DNA of 64,000 bases, taken from positions 992,001-1,056,000 of the forward strand of contig NZ_CP072597.1 in the NCBI RefSeq assembly GCF_018847975.1, read 5' to 3'. Positions within the stretch are counted from its first letter, which is position 1. Each line of letters opens with the position of its first letter. Position numbers and translations under genes: made by a program. Below the pieces are notes generated by a model that was given only the letters and a program-made list of their open reading frames with translations, ran no database searches and was not told the origin of the DNA. Origin of the DNA: Lysobacter sp. K5869 (lineage in GTDB: Bacteria > Pseudomonadota > Gammaproteobacteria > Xanthomonadales > Xanthomonadaceae). Of this stretch, positions 46,775-56,910 are shown piece after piece.

Positions 46775-47500
46775 GTCATTCCTGCGCAAGCAGGAATCCA
46801 TTTTGCTGTTGCTGCCGCTCTTCGCTTTGACGCATCCCCAAGCCAAGCACACGCCCCGCAGCCCCGGAGGGCGTGCGCATGGATGCGCACGCGCGCCATG
46901 GGTCAGGATGACCCTTATGGCGCGGCCCCGCGCCACGTCGAGCCCTAGTGGCTCTTGATTCGAAAACAAGGAAAGCGCCTTTCTTTGGTTACTTTCTTTG
47001 GCAAGACAAAGAAAGTGACCCGGCCGCTTGCGGACGGAACGCTTTGGATTGTCGCTTGTCGTCACTCGTTGTTGCGTTGAAGGCAAAACCAGCGGCAAAG
47101 TCAAAATGGATTCCGGCTTTCGCCGGAATGACGGTGGGCGGGGTGTCCGCCATCTGCGAGAAGCGCAACTCACACTCCGTCATTCCGGCGAAAGCCGGAA
47201 TCCATTTTGATGTTGCTTACGCTTTCTCTGGCAAGAGGCGTACGACGACAAGCGAAGATCAAACGCTTAAAGCTTTCGTCCGCAAGCGGCCGAGTTACTT
47301 TCTTTGTCTTGCCAAAGAAAGTAACCAAAGAAAGGCGCTTTCCCCGTTTTCGAATCAAGAGCCACTAGGTCCAGCACCGGGCGCGGGGTCGCGCCATAAG
47401 GGTCATCCTGACCCATGGCGCGCGCGCATCCATGCGCGCGCCCTCCGGGGCTGCGCAACGGTGACCTCGGGTAGGGTTACGTCCGAGCGAACAGCAACAG
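46775..47500. repeat. Composite nested inverted-repeat element, copy B
   Basis: A second copy of the element at 36342-37090, in reverse orientation: its left flank and arm match the complement of copy A's right side, and its right side the complement of copy A's left. Inner arms are at 47102-47133 and 47177-47208, around a 43-bp core. That core alone has the same plus-strand direction as in copy A (both begin TGGG and read toward CACTCCGTC). No gene; the open frames are repeat-derived. Confidence 0.88.
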
Positions 47501-47547
47501 CAATGTTGGTTGCTGTTGCTGCCGATGGGCGAGGCTCGTCGTTGTTG

Positions 47548-47582
47548 CGTTTTCGCGATCGCGGCTTACGCCGCTCCTACAG
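47548..47582. repeat. Single REP sequence
   Basis: TCGCGGCTTACGCCGCTCC followed by TACAG, just before the end of the ABC permease gene. Confidence 0.75.
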
Positions 47583-47599
47583 GGGGCTAGCGGGACAGG

Positions 47600-48412
47600 T
47601 CAGCTGCGCAGGCCCACGCCGCGCTTGAGCAACCACAAGCCCAGCGACGACAACGCCACCACGAACGCCAACATCAACGCGTACGCCACCCACAGCGGCA
47701 CGTCGCTGCTGCCCAGCAACCCGTAACGGAACGCGTTGACCATGTAGAAGATCGGATTGGCGTGCGTCGCCGCCTCCGCCCACGCCGGCAACAGCTTGAC
47801 CGAATAGAACACGCCGCCCAGATACGTCAGCGGGGTCAGGATGAAGGTCGGCACGATCGCCACGTCGTCGAACTTCTTCGCGTACACCGCGTTGATGAAA
47901 CCGGCGAGCGAGAAGATCGTCGCGCCCAGCAGCACCGTGGTGAAGGTCACCAGCGGATGCGGAATGCGCACCGAGGTGAAGCACATCGCGATCAGCAGCA
48001 CGATCGCACCGACCATCAGCCCGCGCAGCACCGCGCCGGCGACGTAGCCCCACAGGATCACCCAGTTCGGCATCGGGCTGACCAGCAGCTCCTCGACGTG
48101 GCGGCCGAACTTGGCGCCGAAGAAGCTCGAGGAGATGTTGCCGTAGCTGTTCTGGATCACGCTCATCATCACCAGGCCGGGGACGATGAACTCCATATAG
48201 GTGTAACCGCCCATGTCGCCGATGCGCGAGCCGATCAGGCCGCCGAAGATCAGGAAGTACAGGGTCATGGTGATCGCCGGCGGCACCAGGGTCTGGCCCC
48301 AGATGCGCAGGATGCGGGTGATTTCGCGGCGCACGATGGTGCCCAGCGCGGTGAGGTTGCGGCGCGCGGGCGAAATCTCCGACGGGTTCGCCGATTGGAT
48401 CTGACGGCTCAT
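47600..48412 (-). CDS. yadH: ABC-2 type exporter permease (YadH-like)
   Basis: A 270-residue permease with six membrane segments of the ABC-2 family: N-terminal cytoplasmic REITRILRIWGQTLVPPAITM, then YTYMEFIVPGLVMMSVIQNSYG, and LTPLTYLGGVFYSVKLLP before the last helices. Its start codon overlaps the stop of the ATPase gene (ATGA at 48409-48412), so the two are translated together. This matches the E. coli YadGH pair, whose substrate is unknown. Confidence 0.9.
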   Translation of the reverse strand: MSRQIQSANPSEISPARRNLTALGTIVRREITRILRIWGQTLVPPAITMTLYFLIFGGLIGSRIGDMGGYTYMEFIVPGLVMMSVIQNSYGNISSSFFGAKFGRHVEELLVSPMPNWVILWGYVAGAVLRGLMVGAIVLLIAMCFTSVRIPHPLVTFTTVLLGATIFSLAGFINAVYAKKFDDVAIVPTFILTPLTYLGGVFYSVKLLPAWAEAATHANPIFYMVNAFRYGLLGSSDVPLWVAYALMLAFVVALSSLGLWLLKRGVGLRS

Positions 48413-49422
48413 GCGGCGCTCCCGGCGGCGGCGGAAGGCTGGGCGATCATGCGCACGAACAGCTCTTCCAGGCGGTTGGACTTGGTGCGCATCGAGCGCA
48501 CGCGGATGCCGGCCTCGCCGAGCGCGGCGAACACGCGGTTGAGATCCATCGCGCGCGGCATTTCCAGATCCAAAGTGTGGTCGTCGGTGGCCGCGAGGGT
48601 CGCGCCTTCGATCTGCGGCAGCGCGGCCGGCAGCACGCCGTCGATGTCGAGCAGGAAGCCTTCCACGTCGAGCATCGCCAGCAGCGCCTTCATCGGCCCC
48701 TGCTGCACGATCCGGCCCTGGTCGATGATCGCCAGGTTGCGGCACAGGCTCTCGGCTTCTTCCAGGTAATGCGTGGTGAGGATGATGGTGGTGCCCGCGG
48801 CGTTGATCTCGCGCAGGGTCTTCCACATGCCGCGGCGGATTTCGATGTCGACGCCGGCGGTGGGTTCGTCGAGGATCAGCAAGCGCGGGCGGGTCATCAT
48901 CGCGCGGGCGATCATCAGCCGGCGCTTCATGCCGCCCGACAGCGTGCGGCTCATCTTGTCGGCCTTGTCCCACAGCTGCGCGCGCTTGAGCTCTTCCTCG
49001 GCGCGCGCCAGCGCTTCGGCGCGCGGCACGCCGTAGAAGCCGGCGTAGTTGACCAGGATGTCGAGCGGCTTCTCGAACATGTTGAAGTTGATTTCCTGCG
49101 GCACCAAGCCGATCAGGCGCATCGCCTGATCGCGGCGGCGCTGCAGGTCGGTGCCGAAGATCTCCACCGCGCCGTCGCTGAGGTTGACCAGCGAGCTGAC
49201 GATGCCGATCAAGGTGGACTTGCCGGCGCCGTTGGGGCCGAGCAGGGCGAAGAAATCGCCTTCGGCCACGTCCAGGGACACGCCTTTGAGCGCCTGGACC
49301 TTGTTGTCGTAGGTTTTGCGCAGGTCGCGCACGCGCAGGGCGGGGACCGCGGCGGCGCTAACCGTGGCGGTGCCGGCCGAAGCCGGACGTGGGCCCGTGG
49401 CGGGGGCCGTTGGCTGGGTCAT
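48409..49422 (-). CDS. yadG: ABC exporter ATPase (YadG-like)
   Basis: A 337-residue ABC ATPase. Walker A GPNGAGKST, signature LSGGMKRRL, Walker B LLILDEPTAGVD and the H-loop TTHYLEEAE are all present. The C-terminal ~80 residues form the extra domain seen in ABC-2 ATPases. The ATG at 49422 (M-T-Q-P) is preferred over the open frame's earlier part. It partners the permease downstream for export of an unidentified substrate. Confidence 0.92.
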   Translation of the reverse strand: MTQPTAPATGPRPASAGTATVSAAAVPALRVRDLRKTYDNKVQALKGVSLDVAEGDFFALLGPNGAGKSTLIGIVSSLVNLSDGAVEIFGTDLQRRRDQAMRLIGLVPQEINFNMFEKPLDILVNYAGFYGVPRAEALARAEEELKRAQLWDKADKMSRTLSGGMKRRLMIARAMMTRPRLLILDEPTAGVDIEIRRGMWKTLREINAAGTTIILTTHYLEEAESLCRNLAIIDQGRIVQQGPMKALLAMLDVEGFLLDIDGVLPAALPQIEGATLAATDDHTLDLEMPRAMDLNRVFAALGEAGIRVRSMRTKSNRLEELFVRMIAQPSAAAGSAA

Positions 49423-49655
49423 TGCGGGAAGGTCTCGGTCGCTGGCCGCGGGCCTCGCGGCGAATGGCTTAGTATAGGCGGCCCCGTGGCGGCACTCCGG
49501 CCACAGTCTGTTGCGAAATCCCGGCATTGCGGCCGCGCCCGAGCGCCCGATCCGGCCCGACTTCGCACAGCCGGCCCCTTCGTCCGCCTCGCGGCGCGGT
49601 CGGCCGCCCCTTCCGCGCCCGGCTCCGGCCGGTCGACCACCGAGAACCGTGCCGT

Positions 49656-50402
49656 ATGAAGCAATTCCCGCTCAAGCTCGTCTCGCGCCGCATGCTGGCG
49701 CCGACCGTGGGCCACTACGTGTTCCAGCGCGACGACGGCGAGCCCCTGGACTACATCCCCGGACAGTTCATCCAGGTCCACTTCCAATACGCCGACGGCA
49801 CCGCGACCAAGCGCAGCTATTCGCTGGCGACCATCCACGACCACGCGCTGGGTCCGGGCGAAACGGTCGAGATCGCGGTCAGCTACGTGCCCGGCGGCGC
49901 CGCCACCGCGTTGTTCGAGGGTTTGAACGACGGCGACGCGGTGCAGGCCAGCGGCCCGTTCGGCCGCTTCTGCCTGATGCCGGCCGACGCCAACCGCCGT
50001 TACCTGCTGATCGCCACCGGCACCGGCGTGACCCCGTACCGGGCGATGCTGCCGCAGCTCGAACAGCAGATCCGCGAGCGCGGGATCGAAGTGGTGCTGC
50101 TGTTCGGCGCGCGCACGCCGGAAGAACTGTTGTACGGCGACGAGTTCCGCGCCTTCGCCGAACGCGTGCCGGGCTTCCGCTTCGTGCCGTGCTTCTCGCG
50201 CGAGCTGCCGGCGGACCCGCATCCGGACGTGCGCCACGGCTATGTGCAGCAGTTCCTGGCCGAGTTCGCGCCGGAGGGCTCGGGCGACATCGCCTATCTG
50301 TGCGGCAATCCGAACATGGTCGATGCTTGCTTCGAGGCCTTGAAGGGCTATGGGCTGGCGGTGCCGCAGATCCGGCGGGAGAAGTACGTTTCGTCGAAGT
50401 GA
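49656..50402 (+). CDS. fpr: Ferredoxin--NADP reductase
   Basis: A 248-residue flavoenzyme of the bacterial FNR/Fpr family that transfers electrons between NADPH and ferredoxin or flavodoxin. FAD binding is shown by KRSYSLAT, NADP binding by GTGVTPYRAM, and the GNPNMVDACFEALK segment is the CxGNPxMV-type nucleotide site. It has no C-terminal extension beyond SSK. Divergent from the yadGH operon with ~230 bp between starts. Confidence 0.9.
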   Translation: MKQFPLKLVSRRMLAPTVGHYVFQRDDGEPLDYIPGQFIQVHFQYADGTATKRSYSLATIHDHALGPGETVEIAVSYVPGGAATALFEGLNDGDAVQASGPFGRFCLMPADANRRYLLIATGTGVTPYRAMLPQLEQQIRERGIEVVLLFGARTPEELLYGDEFRAFAERVPGFRFVPCFSRELPADPHPDVRHGYVQQFLAEFAPEGSGDIAYLCGNPNMVDACFEALKGYGLAVPQIRREKYVSSK

Positions 50403-50621
50403 GCCGGGGGTAGCCACCCGCAAGAAACGTGGGCCTGAGAGGTTCTTCCGCGCGGAGCGGGAGGGGCTTTCGGGCCCGATGTTTTTGGGCCGGCGGTGGC
50501 GCGGCTTCGGGCAGCGGCGGCGCGGATTAAATTTCGTCCACTTCGAGTGGTCACATTCTTCCCGCCACCGGGGTCTGTCATTCTTGCAGGCGCAACCGCC
50601 CTGGCGACGAGATCACGGAAC

Positions 50622-52160
50622 ATGCCCATCGATTGGAAGCACCCCCGGCCGCGGCGCGCGGCCTTCGCGCTAGCCGCCGCGCTCGCGGCCATGGCCCTCG
50701 CCGGCTGCGGCGGCGGCGCCAACGCCGAGCGCGACGGCGGCGCGGTCAAGCGCCGCTACGGCGCGATCGCGTTCGAGCCGTGCACCCTGGCCTCGCCGTT
50801 CGCCACCAGCACCATCGCGGCCCAGTGCGCGCGCTACGCGGTGCCGGAAAACCACGCCGATCCGAACGGCCGCAAGATCGAACTCAACCTCGCCTGGCTG
50901 CCGGCCACCGACAGCAGCGCGGCCGAAGACGACCCGGTGTTCTTCCTCGCCGGCGGCCCCGGGCAAGCGGCGACCTCGTCGTGGCCGTTGATCGACGCGG
51001 CCTTCCGCGACGTGCGCAAGCGCCGCAACATCCTGCTGGTGGACCAGCGCGGCACCGGCAAATCCGCGCCGCTGACTTGCGCGGAGGCCGTGCCCGAGGA
51101 CGACGCCGGCCAGGACGAAGCGGCCCAACTCGACGCCTCGATCGACGCCGTGCGCCGCTGCGCGCAAGGCCTGAAAGTCGACGCGCGCTACTTCACCACC
51201 ACCGACGCCATCGCCGACCTCGACGCGGTGCGCGCGGCAGTCGGCGCGGCCAAGGTCGATCTGGTCGGCGTGTCCTACGGCACCCGCGTCGCCCAGCAAT
51301 ACGCCGGACGTTATCCACAGCACACCCGCGCCGTGGTGCTCGACGGCGTCGCGCCGAACGAATTGGTGCTGGGCAGCGAACACGCGCGCAATCTCGACGC
51401 CGCGCTGGCCCAGCAATTCAAGCTGTGCCAGCAGACGCCGGCCTGCCGCGCGCGCTTCGGCGCCGACCCGCGCGAGCAGCTGCGCCGGCTGATGGCGCGG
51501 CTGCAGGCCGACCCGGTCGAAGTCGATTACCGCGATCCGTCCACCGGCGAGCCGCGCCGCGAGCGCGTCACCGCCGGCCACGTGGCGATGCTCACGCGCA
51601 TGTTCTCCTACCAGCCCGAGGCCGCCTCGCTGCTGCCGCTGGTGCTGTCGGAGGCCGACCAGGGCCGCCACGCGCCGCTGCTGGCGCTGTCCAAGATGAT
51701 CGGCGGCCAGCTCAGCGAAGAGCTCAACTACGGCATGCAGCTGTCGGTGACCTGCGCCGAGGACGCCGACTTGTTCGTCGCCGATCCGGCCGACAAGGAC
51801 ACCGTGCTCGGCAACGCCATGACCGACACGCTCAAGGCCCAGTGCAAGGTCTGGCCGACCGGCGCGCGGCCGAAGAATTTCCACGAACCGCTGCGCTCGA
51901 ACCTGCCGGTGCTGCTGCTGTCGGGCGAACTCGATCCGGTGACGCCGCCGCGCTACGGCGAACAAGTGCTCAAGAACCTGCCCAACGGCCGCCACCTGGT
52001 GCTGCGCGGCCAAGGCCACGGCGCGCTGCGCGTGGGCTGCGCGCCCAAGCTGCTCGGCCAGTTCCTGGAAACCGCCGACGCCAAGAAGCTCGACGCGCGC
52101 TGCCTGGATTCGCTGGGCTACGTGCCGCCGTTCGTCTCTTTCACGGGGTGGGAGCCGTGA
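50622..52160 (+). CDS. Alpha/beta hydrolase lipoprotein (S33/TAP-like peptidase)
   Basis: A 512-residue exported protein with lipobox MALAGC (lipidated Cys29). The alpha/beta-hydrolase fold shows the oxyanion/N-terminal motif FFLAGGPGQAA, the nucleophile elbow GVSYGTR, Asp in LSGELDPVTPP and His in RGQGHGALR. The layout (nucleophile, long cap, late Asp-His) is that of tripeptidyl/proline-iminopeptidase-like S33 peptidases secreted by actinobacteria and xanthomonads. The upstream frame extension to 50496 has no ribosome site; the chosen ATG begins the signal peptide. Confidence 0.9.
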   Translation: MPIDWKHPRPRRAAFALAAALAAMALAGCGGGANAERDGGAVKRRYGAIAFEPCTLASPFATSTIAAQCARYAVPENHADPNGRKIELNLAWLPATDSSAAEDDPVFFLAGGPGQAATSSWPLIDAAFRDVRKRRNILLVDQRGTGKSAPLTCAEAVPEDDAGQDEAAQLDASIDAVRRCAQGLKVDARYFTTTDAIADLDAVRAAVGAAKVDLVGVSYGTRVAQQYAGRYPQHTRAVVLDGVAPNELVLGSEHARNLDAALAQQFKLCQQTPACRARFGADPREQLRRLMARLQADPVEVDYRDPSTGEPRRERVTAGHVAMLTRMFSYQPEAASLLPLVLSEADQGRHAPLLALSKMIGGQLSEELNYGMQLSVTCAEDADLFVADPADKDTVLGNAMTDTLKAQCKVWPTGARPKNFHEPLRSNLPVLLLSGELDPVTPPRYGEQVLKNLPNGRHLVLRGQGHGALRVGCAPKLLGQFLETADAKKLDARCLDSLGYVPPFVSFTGWEP

Positions 52161-52177
52161 GGCGAGAGCTGAGCGAA

Positions 52178-52312
52178 AGGGAATGAGGGGAAAGAAGGGA
52201 ACAGGGAATGGCGAGGTCGGCTCGGAACCGATTCGCGCTCTCAGTCCCCCGCGATCGCACCCGCGATCCCGACCCCGCCATTCCCTGTTCCCCTCTTTCC
52301 CCTCATTCCCCC
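52178..52312. repeat. 35-bp inverted repeat between hydrolase and NatAB operon
   Basis: Left arm (52178-52213) contains GGGAATGAGGGGAAAGAAGG, right arm (52276-52312) its near-perfect complement, with ~62 bp between. A very long mRNA hairpin would form; it may end the hydrolase transcript or be an interspersed repeat. The NatA start follows 20 bp later. Confidence 0.75.
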
Positions 52313-52331
52313 CTTCTCATAGCGTGTAACC

Positions 52332-53074
<743 letters not shown>

Positions 53075-53078
<4 letters not shown>

Positions 53079-54262
53079 ACGTGAATCCTTTCGCCGCGTT
53101 CTGGTCGGTGGTGCGCAAGGAATTGCGCGACATCTCGCGCGATCGCCGCACCCTCGCGATCACCTTGCTGATGGGCCCGCTGCTGTATCCGCTGCTGATG
53201 CTCGGCATGGGTTCGCTGGCCGAGAACCGCGCCCGCACCCAACTCGACAGCGCGCTCAAGGTGCCGGTGGTCGGCGCCGAACACGCACCGAACCTGATCA
53301 AGTTCCTCGCCACCCAGAACATCGTCGCGGTGCCCGCGCCGAAGGATCTGGACGCGGCGGTGCAGAACCAGGACCACGACGTCGGCCTGATCGTCTCGGC
53401 CGATTTCGCCAAGGACTGGAAGGCCGGGCAGCCGGCGCTGGTGGAGATCGTGCAAGACAGCACCCGCCGCGACGCCGACATTCCCGCGCGGCGCCTGCAC
53501 GCGGCGCTGGAAGGCTACAGCCGTCAGGTCGGTGCGCTGCGGCTGCTGGCGCGCGGGATTTCCGCCAACGTGATCCAGCCGGTCAACGTCGCCGACCGCG
53601 ACGTCGCCACCGCCGAGGCCAAGCGCGGCCTGGTGCTGTCGGCGCTGCTGCCGTACCTGCTGATCATGACCTCCTTCGCCGGCGGCGCGTTCCTGATCAT
53701 CGACGCCACCGCCGGCGAGCGCGAACGCCAATCGCTGGAGCCGCTGCTGGCCACGCCGGCCCCGCGTTCGGCCATCGTCAGCGGCAAGATCGCCGCGGCC
53801 TGCGTGCTCGGCCTGTTCTCGCTGCTGCTGACTTTGCTCGCGTTCAAGCTCAGCGCGCAGATGAGCAGCGGCGTGGGGCGCATGCTCGACGTCAGCCTGT
53901 ACTCGATCGGCAAGATGCTGCTGATCCTGCTGCCGATGTCGTTCATCGGCACCGCGCTGCTGACCTATCTGTCGGCCGCGGCCAAGAGCCTCAAGGAAGC
54001 GCAGAGCCACGTCACCTGGCTGATGCTGCTGCCGCTGCTGCCGACCTTCGTGCTGATGGTCAATCCGCTCAAGACCCAGCTGTGGCAGTTCGCGGTGCCG
54101 TTCCTCGCGCAGAACCAGTTGCTGCTCAAGGTGATCCGCGGCGAGGCGATCAACGGGCAGATCTGGGTGGTGTATCTGGCTTGCGGCTTCGGGCTGGCGG
54201 CGCTGCTGTGGATCGCGGCGGTGCGGCGTTATCACAACGAGCGCTTGGCGATTTCCGGCTGA
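53075..54262 (+). CDS. natB: ABC exporter permease (NatB-like)
   Basis: A 395-residue ABC-2 permease with one N-terminal membrane segment (ITLLMGPLLYPLLMLGMGS), a ~150-residue periplasmic domain, and five further segments from LVLSALLPYLLIMTSFAGG on. GERERQSLEPLLATPAPRSAIV is the conserved cytoplasmic loop that contacts the ATPase. Start overlaps natA by 4 bp. A REP pair and a bidirectional terminator follow. Confidence 0.88.
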
Positions 54263-54274
54263 TCCCTCGCAGCC

Positions 54275-54364
54275 GTGTAGGAGCGGCGTAAGCCGCGACC
54301 GCGACACCGCGCTTACGACGCAACCGAGGTTTCGCGGTCGCGGCTCACGCCGCTCCTACAGTCG
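54275..54364. repeat. Inverted REP pair
   Basis: GTAGGAGCGGCGTAAGCCGC (from 54278) faces CGGCTCACGCCGCTCCTAC (to ~54359), with ~30 bp between. Confidence 0.88.
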
Positions 54365-54395
54365 CAAACCTCACATCGACGAAACCCGACAAAGA

Positions 54396-54422
54396 AAAAG
54401 CCCGGCTCGCGCCGGGCTTTTC
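54396..54422. terminator. Bidirectional terminator
   Basis: Stem AAGCCCGGC/GCCGGGCTT with a TCGC loop, an A-run on the left and TTTT on the right, between convergent natB and the TonB-domain lipoprotein gene. Confidence 0.88.
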
Positions 54423-54450
54423 CGTTTCGCTTCGATTCCACCCGCGGCGA

Positions 54451-55494
54451 TCAACCGCCCGGATTGAACCCGATCGTACGGCGCGTGGTGACCGGCGCGG
54501 GCACCGGCTGGAAGCGCCACTTGCGCACCGCGTTGACCGCTTCGCGATCGAACACGCGCGCCGGGTTGGCGCGGACCACGCGCGCGGCCGTGACCGAGCC
54601 GTCGGTGCCGACGGTGAACTCGACCTGGACCTCGCCGGAGGTGCCGGCGCGCAGCGCTTCGGGCGGGTAACGCGGCGCCGGCGTGGACACAGCGCGCAGA
54701 TCGCTGGCGGCGGCCGCCGGTGCGCTCGGCGCCGGCGCCGGGGCCGGACGTTCCGGCGCGGCAGCGGTGGGCGCGGGCGAGGCGCGCTGTTCGGCCGCGC
54801 GTTGCTCGGCGGCGCGCTGTTCCGCGGCGCGCTGGGTCGCGGCCTGACGCTCGGCCGCTTGCTGGGTCGCCAGCTGCTGCGCGGCCTGCTGCTGTTGTTG
54901 CTGCTGCTGGGCCTGACGCTGCTTCTCCAGCTCGGCCTGCTTGCGCACCTGTTCCTCGGCGGTCAGCTTTTCCTGCTCGGCGCGCTTGGTCACCGCCTGC
55001 TGGGCGCTGGCGATGGCGGCCTTGAGCCGGGCCAGCGCCGGATGCTGCGAATCGGCGCGTTCGATCAGCGCCGACAGGCGCTGGGCTTCGCTGAAATCCT
55101 CGCGGCCGATGCTTTGCTCGGTGGCGATCACCGTCATCGGCAGCAGGTCGGTCAGCGCGCTGGAGGCCACCGCATCGGCCGGCGCTTTTTCGCGCAGGGC
55201 CAGGTAGTACTCCACCGCGTTGTCTTCGGCCGGCGCGTACAGGCGGTTTTCCGCGTACGCCTTGCGCGCGGCTTCGCGCAGCTGGTCCACCGTCAGCGCC
55301 GATACCTTGGCCGAAACGGCGTTGCCCGCGTTCACCGCCGGCGCGGCGGCGCTCGGCGCGGCCTGCTCCGGCGCGGCCGGGGCGGCCTCTTCTTTCTTAC
55401 CGCAGGCCGCCAGCGCGCATCCGAGCGCGAACACGGCGGACACCTGCTTCACAGCGGACAGCCGGCTGTAGTGCCGGTCGTTATTGGCGATCAT
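54451..55494 (-). CDS. Lipoprotein with coiled coil and C-terminal TonB domain
   Basis: A 347-residue protein. The hydrophobic lead ends in LAAC with the lipidated Cys at residue 31 (next residue Gly, not the Asp that retains lipoproteins in the inner membrane). Residues ~65-150 are a helical repeat-like domain; ~160-270 is a Gln/Ala/Glu-rich coiled coil with REQ/AAEQR-type repeats; residues ~290-347 form a TonB C-terminal domain (PRYPPEALRAGTSGEVQVEF, then VRKWRFQPVPAP). TonB normally spans from the inner membrane; a lipid anchor is unusual. AGGGGAG precedes the ATG. Confidence 0.88.
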   Translation of the reverse strand: MIANNDRHYSRLSAVKQVSAVFALGCALAACGKKEEAAPAAPEQAAPSAAAPAVNAGNAVSAKVSALTVDQLREAARKAYAENRLYAPAEDNAVEYYLALREKAPADAVASSALTDLLPMTVIATEQSIGREDFSEAQRLSALIERADSQHPALARLKAAIASAQQAVTKRAEQEKLTAEEQVRKQAELEKQRQAQQQQQQQQAAQQLATQQAAERQAATQRAAEQRAAEQRAAEQRASPAPTAAAPERPAPAPAPSAPAAAASDLRAVSTPAPRYPPEALRAGTSGEVQVEFTVGTDGSVTAARVVRANPARVFDREAVNAVRKWRFQPVPAPVTTRRTIGFNPGG

Positions 55495-55845
55495 CGATAA
55501 AAGCTCCCCTGAAGTACGCGAGTCCCCGTCCGATACGGGGCCGGGCGCACGCCGGATAGAACGCGCTAGCGGGCCGCGTTTGTCAAGCATTCAGGTTGCC
55601 GCGGCCCGCCGCGATGGGCGTCAGAAGCCGAGTGTGCCATCCATCGCGGGCCGCACCGATACCGGGTGTGTCGGTTCGCAGGCGGGCACGCGACCGTCGC
55701 CACAGTTCCGGCGTGCCGTCGGACCGCGCCGCCGGCCGACCGTGCGCCGGCGAACGGAAACCCGCCCCCTGCCGGCCCCGCTGGCGGAACCGTCGCCGCC
55801 CTGCTCTAGAATCGCCGCACCACTGGCAGGAAGCGGAGCGGCGAC
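55495..55845. other. 351-bp intergenic region between divergent genes
   Basis: Contains a small hairpin CCCCGT/ACGGGG near 55524 and otherwise GC-rich sequence without a gene. Promoters of both flanking genes must lie here, but none could be pinned down. The AAGCGGAG site before 55846 serves the SPFH gene. Confidence 0.5.
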
Positions 55846-56910
55846 ATGAGCATTCTGGGTTTCATCAAGGGCGAGCTGCTGGAGATCATCGAGTGGACCG
55901 ATGACTCGCGCGACACCCTCTCCTACCGTTTCCCCGACGACGACAAGGAGATCAAGAACGGCGCCCAGTTGATCGTGCGCGAATCGCAGCAGGTCCAGTT
56001 CGTCGCCGCCGGCCAGTACGCCGACCTGTTCGGCCCCGGCAAGCACACGCTCAAGACCGAGAACATTCCGGTCCTGTCGACCATCCTGGGCTGGAAATAC
56101 GGCTTCGAGTCGCCGTTCAAGTGCGACGTCTACTTCCTCAACACGCGCTTGTTTACCGGCAACAAGTGGGGCACGGCCAACCCGGTGATGATGCGCGACG
56201 CCGACTTCGGCGTGGTCCGCCTGCGCGCGTTCGGCACCTACGATTTCCGCATCGTCGATCCGCCCCGGTTCCTCAAGGAAGTGGCCGGCACCGACCAGAA
56301 TTTCCGCCTCGACGAATTCGCCGACACCATGCGTTCGCGCATCGTCAGCGTGTTCACCGAAGCGCTCGCCACCGCCAAGGTGCCGGCGCTGGACGTGGCC
56401 TCGCGCTACACCGAACTGGGCGAAGCGCTGCTGCCGGTCATCAACCCGGCGATGACCTCCAAGTACGGTATCGAGATCACCTCGTTCGTGCTGGAGAACG
56501 TGTCGGTGCCCCCGGAAGTGGAGAAGGCCATCGACGCGCGTTCGAGCATGAGCGCGGTCGGCAACCTCAACGACTACGTCAAATTCCAGATGGGCAGCGC
56601 GATGGGCCAGGGCGGCGACGCCTCGGCCGCGGTGCCGGCGCAAATGGCGGTGGGTTTCGGCATCGCCCAAGAAATGATGCGCGGCATGCAGGGCGCGCCG
56701 CAGGGCAACGCCCCGGCCGCGGCGCCGGCGGCCGAGGCCGCGCCCGCCGCCGGGCTTGAGGTGCTCACGCCGGAACAAGCGGCCACCGCGCTCGGCGTGT
56801 CGGTCGAGGACGTGATGGCCGCGATCGCCGCCGGCGATCTGAAGGCGCGCAAGATCGGCAACGCCACCCGCATCGCCAAGAGCGCGCTCGAAGAATTCCT
56901 GCGCGGCTGA
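55846..56910 (+). CDS. SPFH-domain protein with C-terminal excisionase-like HTH
   Basis: A 354-residue protein. Residues ~1-250 form an SPFH/band-7 domain of the YdjI-like branch (virion core-like; no membrane segment), with GGQ-like linker after ~250 rich in Met, Gln and Ala. Residues ~305-354 form a HTH_17/excisionase-type helix-turn-helix (LTPEQAATALGVSVEDVMAA, then KARKIGNATRIAKSALEEFL). Fusion of these two is unusual, although such HTH modules may bind protein rather than DNA. It overlaps the next gene by one base (TGATG), so the two form an operon. Confidence 0.87.
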   Translation: MSILGFIKGELLEIIEWTDDSRDTLSYRFPDDDKEIKNGAQLIVRESQQVQFVAAGQYADLFGPGKHTLKTENIPVLSTILGWKYGFESPFKCDVYFLNTRLFTGNKWGTANPVMMRDADFGVVRLRAFGTYDFRIVDPPRFLKEVAGTDQNFRLDEFADTMRSRIVSVFTEALATAKVPALDVASRYTELGEALLPVINPAMTSKYGIEITSFVLENVSVPPEVEKAIDARSSMSAVGNLNDYVKFQMGSAMGQGGDASAAVPAQMAVGFGIAQEMMRGMQGAPQGNAPAAAPAAEAAPAAGLEVLTPEQAATALGVSVEDVMAAIAAGDLKARKIGNATRIAKSALEEFLRG

